From positions 136,201,453-136,265,452 of the forward strand of contig OY992539.1 of NCBI GenBank assembly GCA_963921195.1: a stretch of DNA of 64,000 bases. The letters run 5' to 3'. This DNA is from Pegoplata infirma (lineage: Eukaryota > Arthropoda > Insecta > Diptera > Anthomyiidae). The translations under genes were made by a program, and so were the position numbers. The notes under the pieces were generated by a model, which made no database searches, was not told where the DNA came from, and saw nothing but the letters and a program-made list of their open reading frames with translations. Below are positions 20,102 to 32,100 of this stretch, in pieces. Position 1 is the first letter of the stretch; every line of letters starts with the position of its first letter.

Positions 20102-23100
20102 TTATTCTATTATTTTTAATAATTTAAAAACCTTTCGTCTTACAACAAATAGTGCAAAAATGAATACACTATCAATACAATTAAGAGTTAATATTATAAA
20201 TTCAACAAATTTAGTTTTTAAAAATATAAACTTAAAAAACCAACCAGGATCTAAGATCACAAATAATCGCAAAATCATTGTTGTACTAAAAGAAAAAAAA
20301 AGTTAATTAAAAAAACATAAAAAGTTAAATGTAAATTTAATTACTTACTATTCTCGCACCGATCTTTCGCTACTAGAGAATTTATTAGCGTCACGGCGAA
20401 CATTGTAAATTTTGAATAATAAAAGAACATATATGCAGAAATTTGTTAATAAAACAAAGGAAAATAGCGGTGCAAAAATAGTATGTTGATGTAAAATATG
20501 ATAAACTAAAAAAAAAAACAAAAAAAATCTTAAAAAAAAATCTTAACAATTATAACCTTAATCACGATAACTAACCTGACATTGCGCAAGATTTACCCTG
20601 CATATATTTATGACAGATATCATGCATTTTTTGTAACTTTATGCACATTTGACCAATGGTGAATGCTGCAGATATGCCAGCTACGTAAAGTAAATAAAAC
20701 TGTAGCTGATATTTATGTCGTTCAGCATCAAAATCATTTTTCAAATCTTTAAATCTACTCCAGGCATCATAACCTATTACATTTAGCCATAACACCAAGT
20801 TTTTAATTAAAAAATGTTGTAGAAAGCCTGTGAAAAAAATTAATATAAGTTTTTGTTGTGTGTGTATGTTTTATAAAATGAATACCACTGTGCTCGAATC
20901 AGACGGTTTTTCTAGGTTAGCTCAAAATATTTGAGATCAAAAATTTGGATTTTACTAAGGTTAATTTTTGTATACCCTGCAACTACAGTAAGGGGGTATA
21001 CTCATTTTGTCATTCAGTGTGTAACGCATCGAAATATCGGTCGGGGACCCCATAAAGTACATATAATATTGATCAGTGATCGATTCTAAGCAGGGTTGGC
21101 AACCGATACCCACCTAGAATAACGGCATTTGACTATTGTACCGCAACCAATAAAGATAGGACATTACCAAAAGCGATTATGAAAGCTGATGAAATTTCTA
21201 GTATTTTAAATGTGTCACTTCGTGTTTCTACCGGTTCGTTTTAGTTATATAGGCCAATACCGTTATAATACCGTTTCAAACGGTATTATAAAGGTATTGA
21301 CCTATACTTCGAAAACGAACCGGTAGAAACACGAAGTGACACATTTAAAATACTAGAAATTTCATCAGCTTTCATAATCGCTTTTGAAAATGTCCATATC
21401 TTTATTGGTTGCGGTACAATAGCCAAATACCGCTATTCTAGGTGGATATCGGTTGACAACCCTGATTCTAAGACATTCTAGCAATGTCCGTCGGTCCGTC
21501 CATCTGTAGTTAACACGATACAGTCCAAAATAAAAAAGCTAAACTCCTTAAGTTTGGCCCGAATATGTCTTATGGTCCTAGGCAGGTTAAGTTCGGAAAC
21601 GGTCAAAATCGGAACAGGGCGAAAAAAGTTCCCCCTCGAAGAATTTAACCAATTATTGAAAAATGCAATTTTTTAGAAGTTTTTTTTTTTGTATTTTTGT
21701 TAAACTAATGAAAAATTTTTATGTTCGCAGAAGTTCAAAGTCTTGCGCTTGGACCCACGGGATAAAAAGTGTGGGTTTTTTTGGCCCGCCCCCTTTTGAG
21801 GGCGTGGATAAAAAAATCTTTAAATATTAATAAAATTATAATACTTTAGTGCACAAAGCCGACTAAAATGAACTTGTAAACATATTCCGCGAGGGGAAAG
21901 GGGTGCCTCAACTCACCGCCCCCTTCTCCCCTTCCAAAACGTCCCTGTCAAAATTTGTTCTTATTTTATTATACATTAGAGGGTATAAAAGATTCGGCAT
22001 AGCCGAATTTAACACTTTCATTTGTTTATTATATAATCATTTCTTCAATATACGGTGCGTTATACCAATGTATACTGAAATAATGATGATTAAAATTCAA
22101 AAAATACCACTGTTCGACACTAAAAACCTCCTATCTGTTCCAAATCTGCCATCTAAATATGCGTATTACCAACGTATACTGAAGTAATGATGATTAAAAT
22201 TTAATAAATAAATCTGTTCGACACTAAAAACTTCCCATCAATTCCAAATCTGTCATCTAAATCTTTCTAGCAAATGCTGTTTTCGAGATATTCGATGTTA
22301 AAAAGTAAAAAAACCTATAACACTGTGCAACAAATTTGGGGTCGTCGAGTGTATCTTATTAGGGAAAAAAATTAAAAGTATACCAACAAAAGACCAAAAC
22401 CCTCGAAGGATTTTGAAACTTAGCTCAGTTTGTTTTTTATGCCCCACTGAAGATTTGAATTTTTTTTCAAAGAAAACTTCAGTGGGCCATAAAAAAAGAA
22501 CTCCAGCTAAGTTTTAAAATCCCTTCGGAGTTTCCCAATTTTCAAGGCCGCATATCTCGGGAAGAAAAACTACCAGAAGTCCAAAATTTTGGCACTATAA
22601 TTTTTTTGTAAGGGCCCAAGTTTCATTAAATTCAGAAGTGGTCAAAAATGATACGTTTTTCGGTTGAATTGAGGTGTTTTAACTCATTTGGAATCAAATT
22701 ACATTAATAATATAGATTTAGACCACTTGATTCCAAGGCTGCCATGATGTGGTCTAAATCTATCTTATTTATGATATTTTTATTCATGACAGCGAGTGCG
22801 GTGTTTTGTATCAAAATTTCCAATCTGAAATATTTTAACATTACATAGAAAAACGATTTAACTCAAGCACAGTGCTATTCATTTTTGAGTAAATCATATT
22901 TTTTTGAGTCCTACCTACACAGAAAAAAATATGGAGGAAACAAATTTGAGTAATAACATGTTTAAATTTAAAAACATAAATTGAGTAATTTTTTAATTGA
23001 CGCAATTAAAAATTTACTTAAAAATTTTAAAAACAATTTAAGTAAATAAAAATTTAATAGTTTTTTTTTAATTTTTTTTTAACTCTCATTGTTTTTTGAA

Positions 23101-26100
23101 TTCTCGTTTAGTTTATAGTTTTCTGTATATGTATATGGAAGTTTGTAATCGTCTTTATAACATTTTTTATGTTTTTTCAAACATATAAAAAATTTTTATT
23201 AAAAATTTACTCAATACTATTAAATCGTTTACTGGTGCAAAATTGAGTAATTTTTTACTCAATAGTATTAAAAATTTACTCAAATATTTTTTTTTTTCTG
23301 TGTACTTACTCTACTAACGCTCTACTTACCAATAATTATAAATACTGTTGGATCAACCTTAACTTCGAAGTCTATTAAGAGTGATGTGATAAGTGTCAGA
23401 AAATTAGTAAGAACTTTTTCACCCAAATACCAAACGAAAATTCTATTCAGAAAGTTTTTTCTCAATTCTTTGAATATAATATAAACTGCAAGGGATGGCA
23501 CCATAAGTATCCAAGATGATAAATAAACTATAATTAAAAAAAAATAAAAAAAAATTTATAAATGTATAAATGTATAAATCTTCTTGGGTTTGCAAAAAAG
23601 CGGATAGTACTGTATTACACTCAAAAAAACTTGTAACTTTTTTTTGCTACCTCCTATTTGACAAAAATTCCTAGTAATTTTACAAGCTTTTTACCAAAAA
23701 TTGTGTAATTTTACAAGGTTTTTATCAATAAAATTGTAGATATACCAATTTTTTTAACACGATAAAATTTACAAGGAGGTTTCGTAACTTTACTAGATTT
23801 TTTGCTACCTCCTATTTTACGAGAATTCCTAGTAATTTTACAAGCTTTTTACTAATAATTTTGTAATTTTACAAGCTTTATACCAATAAAATTGTAAATT
23901 TACCGTTTTTGGCGCAATTGAAATTACAAGGAATTTTCGTGAATTTACTAGATTTTTTTTTTTGTAAAATTGTCTTGGAAATTTGTAAAATTACAAAAAA
24001 AAAATTGTAAAATTACAAAACAAAATCTAAATTTCGATCTAAATTTGTTTGTTAAAAAACAAGGAAAACTGTGTACGAGACTTTTCCAAATAATTTTGCA
24101 AAGTTTTTTTTTTTATTTGTAAGCACTATATAAGGCAAAAATTGCGGGCGAGGACTGGTTGGCGTATAGGCTGCAACTTAAGTTGATCACAACTACCAAA
24201 TGTGATTTTTGAAAAAACTTTTGTGTAAGCATAACAGACGTCTCTAAAGGCATTCATGATGATCAAAGTTATGGCTTCTTCTCTACGGGAAGGTTTCCCT
24301 TAAGTTTAATCCCGACATGAGTGGCTATTATGGTATATAATTTAGTTTTTTGTAATTTCACTGAACACTTGCAACGCCAAGTGCAAAGCTAGTACACCAA
24401 AAGTCCTTTATAAAGCTTGTAACACATCGATTGACCCTTTTTAAGCACTTTGCGCATGTCGCACAAACTTTTACCATTTGAAAACCCCTAGTGAAATTTT
24501 ATGAGGAAAATATTTGTAGAACATTTTAACCCTCTAGACGTTTTATTAGACTTCTGTGTTTAGTTTTTGAAAAAGGACTAAAATGACCCCTTAAAATGGC
24601 AGTTAGAGGGTTCAAATGTTCTAAGAAAAGAACCGCCATAAAATTTCACTGAAGACATCAAATCATATTTTGAAGCTCAGAAGTGTTCTTATTATAGTAT
24701 TTTTGACGTTTTCCAAACGCCTTTGATAAAAAAAATGAAAACTTCAGTGGGCTATAAAAAAGAAATCCGAACTGACTTTGCAAAACCCTTTGGTGATTTT
24801 GTTCACTTGATGGTCTACTTTCATGTGGCGTTGAAGCCATTGAGGCTCATTTTTCTTGTTGCACAGTGTAAATGGAAATATTGTAGTTGTAAAATTTTTT
24901 TACAAGAAAACGTTCTAATTACCATTTTAAAGACATATTTTTGAAAAGAAACATTTTTCTTAAAATTTCTGATTATTTTGATTATCCAATGCCGTCAAGT
25001 GAAATTGGTTTTTATCGTGTTAAAAATTTTGATATCGAAAAAACATTTCATATCGAAAAAACTGCAATGACTCTTTTACATACGTAATTCCAATAATATA
25101 TATCAGTTCTATTATTATTTAATATAAAATTTTCAAAAATAAATTTAAAAAAAAAAAATTATTTTGTTCTGTATGCAATGAGAAAATTTAGACAAAGAGT
25201 AATATTTTAGTGCCAGTACATTTTTTTATACTATTCGCTATTTCCGCAAAGCGTAGTATTTTTTGTTTAGCCAATGATTTGCCAGTACATTTTTTTTTGT
25301 GCTGCATATGTAATGAGAAATTTCGACAAAGCGTAGTATATTTGGTATAACCAGTGTATTACCAGTACATTATTTTTTATGGTATTCGATATTTCTGCAA
25401 AGCGTAGTATTTTTTGTGTAGCCAATGTTCTGCCAGTACACTTTTTGTTGTACCGTTGGCAATTTCTGGCTGGGAAAATACATTGAAACAAAAATAAAGT
25501 ATACTATACTTACTGTAAGAATGCTTATATATCCATAGATAACTGTTTTCCATTCGACAATCAAATTGTATAAATTGGTATATGTTTGTGTCTGGAATTT
25601 GATATTGTCCGAAACAAAATTCTTTATTGTTCTGAAAATAATAATTGTACAAATTAAACTATATTTCTATAGAAACTACTTATTTACATTTGCTTTGGAT
25701 TACAAAACCCTTTACTAGTAATGCCAAATGTTTCTGGGCATATACTTTAAATAATAAACCAAATGGGAATTTCAAAAGCAATCTTGAAAAAAAAGTAAAT
25801 CAATATTTTTGCCAAGTCCTCAAATTAAAGAAGATAAATATGATTAACTAATTGGTTACGTCCTAAAACTAAAGAAGAAGAATATGACATTGAAAAGATT
25901 TTTTTTCATATTTTTAGGGAAATTTTCTTTGGCGGTAAGAATAAAAGAATTCCATTTAAGGAAAATTATGGACTATTTAACATTAAATGAACTAAACTTT
26001 TTTTCCTAACAGTTTAGAAAATTTCCCAGCTTTTTTTCCAAATGTTTAAGTTAAGTTTAGTGTAGAATTCTCAGAAAAGCGATTCCGGTATTCTCGGAAT

Positions 26101-29100
26101 GCCATTATTTTCTGTCACTACACTGAAAAAAAGACATAACTAAAATTTAGTAAAAAATGTCTTTGAAAATAGTTAAAGAATTTTCCTAAAATTTAACTAA
26201 AAAATGAGAAAATTTATTAACTTTGAGGAAAAAAATTTAGTTCATTTACTTATAAATAGTTCATTGGTTTTTTAAATGGAGATCTCTAGTATACGGAAAC
26301 AAATTCTTACTGCCAAAGAAATTTGCGCAAATCTACACTCAAAAAAAAATAGACTAAACTTAAACTTTGGAAAAATTTTCTTCAAAATAGCTTATAAATT
26401 TTTCCACAATTTAGTTTAATTAAACTAAAAGTTTATGTACTGTTAAATAGTCCATTATTTTCTTTATATGGAATTCCCTAATACATGGAAGAAGTTTTTA
26501 CCGCCAATAAAAATTTTCCCTAAATATATGAAAAAAAATCTTTACTTTTAAGACATATTCCTCATCTTTAGTTTCAGGACGAATTTTTTTACTAATTAGT
26601 TATCCTCTTAGATTTGAAAAAGTTTTTTCCACCATTTTAATAAAATTTTTATAACTTACGGAATTTTTTTTCAAAAAACTTAAAATAGCGATATCTCATA
26701 AACTAAGCCAGATAGAGCAAAATAGAGGCCATTGCATTATTTTATCGCCGGTCCTTTTCACATGCGTGGACCCCAATGAGTCCTAGCTTAGGATTTCAAA
26801 AAAGTTGGCCTTCCCGAAAATTTTAAAAATCTCGGTAAATATTGCAAACACAACAAAAAGTTCAAAAGCATTTTTGTAGCTCTTAACACGGAGAACAAGA
26901 CCGCCAAACACCCAAAAGCTATAGTTTTAAAGTTACCGAGTATTTAAAAATTTTCAAGACCCCAATGGTCTCCTAAATTAACGTATCTCAAAAACTAAGC
27001 AAGGTAGAGCGAAACGGACCAAAAATTTAATCAAAAACTATAACAATTCTTGAGGAACCCAACTCGGTCTGGGCCCATCGGGGTCTGAGACTATCGGGTC
27101 CGAACCAAATGGCGTCTTCACCGAATCGTGTCCTCAAATGTGTTTGAACTAAATTGAAATAAAATGTTTCTATTTTTTTAGTTCAAATTGACATATTATT
27201 TTTTTTAAGAAAAATATGAATTTAAAAGAAGGAAAACATGGCAATGGGGCTAAATCATTATCAATTTTCCTTGAATTTAGTTGGTTTTCCCATTTTTTAG
27301 TTCATTTTTTCTGAGTGAGGAAACAAATTCTTACTGCCAAAGAAATTTGCACAAATCAAAGAAACATGTGCACATGTGCACACACAATTTATAAAAATAT
27401 CTTCATCATATTTCTCTTCTTAGAATTGAGAAAGTGTACTTCTAAGAATTTAGTTAATAGCTCCTTAGAATTCCGTTAATATTTAGTTAGAAAGTTAGTT
27501 AGCGAGATAAAGCGAAACGGGTGAAATTTTTAAATAACAGCATTCGATATCAACATTTTCCTTTTGAAATGTGTTTTTTAACTTCTAAGAAAAAATTTTG
27601 ACGCCAATTCTACCTAATAAGAGAGATGGACGCATGAGTGACTTTTAACTGAAACTCACACACGGCAGGATTTTTTTTATCACTTACAGTTACTCACGAG
27701 CTTATGTTTTTCTACTCACTAACGTGCACTGAAACAAGCTTTACTCACACTAACGTTGAAACACACTCATCTCGTTGTTAAACAAAAAATATATTTAGAA
27801 ATAAAAAATCTGAAAAATCTAACAAAGTTTTTAGCAAAAATTGAAGTTTTGCTAAATTTTTCTATTTTTTTTTCGCTCACACAATTTGTTTTTTACGCTC
27901 ACACTCACAATCACATGAATATAATTCAGTGTTGCCACTTCTTGGATAATTATCCAAAAAATGGATAATTTAAAATTTTTTGGATACTCTTTGGATAATT
28001 ACATTTTTGGATAATTTATGGATAATTTTATCAGTTAAAATTTAAAGTTTTAAATGGATTAAATATATCGAGGGCCTATATTCAAAACCCTCTATCTAAA
28101 AAAACACAACTTTTCAGGAGACCCAAAAAACTGTTTATTTCGCGTATTGTCAGAGTAAATAAAATTCGATATTCTACAATATTTTTTTAAATCAACTACC
28201 GAATCTCACATATGATTCGTTTTTAAAATTTTGCACTATTGAGGATTTTAGAGGATAGATAGAGGGTTTTGTTTCTCAAAAATATTAAGTACATGAATGA
28301 AAATGATCAGATAGAGGGTTTTGCATTTTAATAAAAATAAATTATTATGATTTCATATGCGACATCGGTTAATTTTTAACGTAATTTATTAATGATACCG
28401 GCTTATAAATAATTCCGAAATCCCGATTTTGGTCCACATGTGCGGATTTTTAAGACAAAAATTATTTTTTTACCGAATTCGTCTCAAAAGTTGACAAACT
28501 GCTGAGTATGTTATGTAAAAATTAGAAAAAAAATTAAAAACGCAATTTTGGTCCACAGATGCTGATCAGCATCGGGATTTTTAAGATTAATTTTGTTTCA
28601 TAATGTACACAAGAGATCCAAATTTTGAGCCATATTTTTCAAAAATTTAAACAAGAATTTTCAGAAAAAATTACCCGAGTAAAAAAAAAAACTTTTAATA
28701 TCTAATTTGATCTCAAAATTGGCTGTATCAAGTTGGATCAGATATTGATCTAAATGTATTATTTTAGATACACTAATATAAGAAATGATACAATTAGATC
28801 CGAATTTTGGTCACATCCAATTAAATCCACTCAATCTTAATTTATATAAATTAATATAGATTTATATAATAACATAAAGTCGGATATATTTATGTATAAC
28901 CTCAGATAAGAAAATGGAGCCGCAATAAATTATAGATAAAATAATATCTGAACATATAAAAAGTCATATATAATTTAATATGATTGTATCAAATTATATA
29001 TCATTATATCAAAACTTTTTTACTAGGGTAGCATCAGTGGACCAAAATCGCGGTTCTGGAATTCTGTTGACAAATTCATGTGCATCATGCAAAAATTAGT

Positions 29101-32100
29101 ATCAAAACATGTAATGCATGATGAAATTATTAAAAAAAAAATTTATTAATTTATTATTTGAAAAGATAGAGGGTTTTGCATTCAGAAAAATTAATTGTGT
29201 AACAGATAGAGAAAACCAAAAATGCAAATAAAATAGCAAAAAAAGATATTTTTGTTCTGAATTTTACACCATAGATGAGGGCCGTTTTACTGAATATTTT
29301 GCCATCAAAAAGTCATTTTCGTGAAAATGGAAGATAGAGGGTTTTGAATATAGGCCCTCGATATATTTTTTTTATTTTAATTTAATTTGGCGATTTTCGT
29401 TAGTTATTTCTTATTTGACAGCACTTCTTTTGTTTTTAGTTTTGGCAATATCTTTAAATTTGGAGCTTTTCAAATTTCAAAGCCTTATTGGACCACAAAA
29501 AATATGGTCTTTTTGATTATTTGGATGTCCAAATTAATTGAGCAATTATTTTTAAAATTACAAATTGTGCTGGTGAAAATCTTTTTCTAAATTTAGAAAA
29601 TGTTTTTAAATTTCTTATGATTCTTCCATTTTCTAATTCATCAGTAGAAAGAGTTTTTAGTAAATTAAAGATAACAAAAACCGATTTACGAAATCAATTA
29701 TCTTTAAATACTGTTGCTTCAATTCTTTTTACAAAAGTAGGCATTGAAAGAAATAGGGGTTCAAACCTTGAGCCCACAATAGAAATGTTAAAAAAATTAA
29801 CTATTATTATAAAATAATTTTTATTCTGAACAGTACAAAATGTATGATTTTTATTTAAAAAATAATTTCATTTAGGCTCCGTTATAAAATAACTCTCCGT
29901 TAAATTTAACTTTTTCATACAAATTTTGACATAAGGCTTCGTTAGCAGCAATATTTTTACCACTTTCTTTATGCTATTACAGTATATTGACAGAAAATGC
30001 TAAAAATAATTGCTAAAAACGATTTAAAACTGTACGTGTGAATAGGGTATTAAATCGGCCGTTAGCAGCTAACTTTTCATTGAGTAATCCGCCCTTATTC
30101 TTTTAATTGAATTTAAATAAAACACTTTTGTTTCGTAAAAAAAATGTTTTTGATATTTTGGATAATTTTCGGGATTTTGGATAATTTCGGACAATTTTCT
30201 GGATAATTTATTGGTTCACTGGTGGCAACACTGATATAATTGAGTTCAGTCACACTCACTCGTGATAACGAGTAAATCACGCACTAATCTGCTCATGTGT
30301 CCATCTATACTTTGTACTAGAGATGGGCACATGAGCAGATTAGAGCGTGATTCACGCGTGAGTGTGACTGAATTCAATTTTACTCACGTGATTGTGAGTG
30401 GAGAAAAAAAATTGCGTGAGTGAGTGTGCGTGAGTGAGTAAGATTTTTGCGTGAGTGAGTGTTCGTGAGTCGATTTTCTTGCGTGAGTTTGCGTGATTTA
30501 TTTTCACATTTCCTTTCATACCAAAAAAAGCAACAAAAAAATTGTAAAATTTGGCTTAACTTAAGATTTCGTTCCGAAAAAAATTAAAATTTCGCTGAAC
30601 TTTAAATTTTGCTAAAAGTTTTGAAAGATTTTTGAAATTTTAGTTTTTGAATTTTTTTTATATAAATAAGAGTTTCGTGAGCGTGAGTCAACGTGAGTGT
30701 GAGTGAAGCTTGCGTGAGTGCACGTGAGCGTGAATTGTATTAAATATACTCACGTGATTGTGAGTGAGTGTGAGTAGAAAATATACGCTCGTGAGTGAGT
30801 GTGCGTGATTCAAAAATTCCTGTCGTGAGCGTGAGTGAGTGTGAGTCAAAAATCACGCGCCCATCTCTACTTTGTACCAAACAGCAAATAAAAGTTAAAT
30901 GTAGTTAAATTATAATAAAAATAACACTGTGCTAGTCTCAGAAATTAACAACTCGGTAAAGCTAATTTGGGTACGCTGAATTCAATGGTGCTAGCCGTTT
31001 TTCAAGGTTAGTGCTCGTATTCGCGATATTCGCAATTTAAAATTGTAAAGCTAAATTACATCAAAAATTAAATTTTTATGCTTAAAATTTAAATTTAGAA
31101 AATGCATTTTTTTTTTTTTTTTTGCGAAAAAAAAATTTTTCCGCGAAAAAAAGTTAATACCGTATAAACAAAATCGTAAAATTTGTGTCTGTAATGTATT
31201 GTATATTGTAAAAAATTCCGCGAATAAAATTTACAGTGCTATTTTTTTTTGTATATTCAATAGACTTAAGATGATAGAAATTCAGCGATTGTCTAAATTA
31301 TATAAAAAAATCGTTTTTTTACTTAAAAATAAAAAAAAAAAATGTATCGCGAAATCGCTAAAAAAACTGATGTTACAATGGAATTTAGTGTACACAAAAT
31401 ACTTAGCTTTAACAGACGGGTGTCGTAAATTCAAATCAGACTAAAAATAATTGTATCGAAACAATTTTTTCATAAAAACACAAGATTTTTCGCGAACAAA
31501 AAATATTTTTCGCAAAAAAATTCACAGTATTATGGATTGTTGTGTTAATTTAACAGAGTTAAATGGTTTTAAATTTAAAAATTATTGCATAAGTTTGAAA
31601 ATATCATTTTTATTATACTTGATCAGCAACATTTTAAATCGCGAATATCGCTTATACGAGCGCTAACTTCAAAAAACGGCAAGCACCATTGAATTCAGCG
31701 TATTCGAATTAACTTTAACTGTAGGGTGGCCAGCTTGTTAAAAAAAGAAGTGCCAAATTCGAGCACAGCGTAATTATCAGGGAAACCAAAAATATGCTCT
31801 AAAAAAAAGTTTTATGCGTTAAAAAAATGCCCTTAAAAACGGAAAATATGCTCTAAAAACAATAAAAATATGCTCTTAAAAAAATTATGTCCCCTTTTTC
31901 GAGGTATTTTTTAAAAAATTTTTTAGAGAACAGACCCAAAAAATACCGTTATGTGGGGTAGTTAGAGGGTTAATGAAGGAAGAACAGGCCAAAGCGTAAT
32001 CAATCGTCAGAACCCCGTTATTTTGGAAAAGAAAAAAAAAGAAACATTTCAATCCACTTACAAAATAAAAAAAAACATCCCACAAAAATTTTAAAAATAA

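Larger units (their letters stand above)
27927..30233 (+). mobile_element. hAT element relic, 2307 bp, 8-bp target duplication
   Basis: Ends CAGTGTTGCCACTTCTTGG and its inverted partner (GGTGGCAACACTG). ATATAATT is duplicated at 27919-27926 and 30234-30241. GGATAATT is repeated many times near both ends (subterminal repeats). A transposase C-terminus is at 29555-29814. The middle is replaced by another inverted-repeat element (28069-29360), so the copy is dead. Confidence 0.85.
27622..30309. mobile_element. GTGAGTG hAT MITE, older copy, split by a hAT element
   Basis: Left AGAGATGGACGCATGAGTG, right CTCATGTGTCCATCTATA, and GTGAGTGTGAGTG-type sequence inside. It is a diverged relative of the intact MITE at 30318-30869. 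The hAT element 27927-30233 sits in it, with duplicated ATATAATT. Confidence 0.6.

Noticed and set aside
20025..20306. Plus-strand open frame of 93 codons
   Set aside because: It is the antisense shadow of the last exon (TM6-TM7) of the methuselah-like gene, which is supported by splice phase and motifs.
25370..25652. Longer minus-strand frames reading past exon 2 of the receptor
   Set aside because: They run through the GTAAGT donor at 25508-25513 into the intron; only 25631..25514 joins in phase with exon 3.
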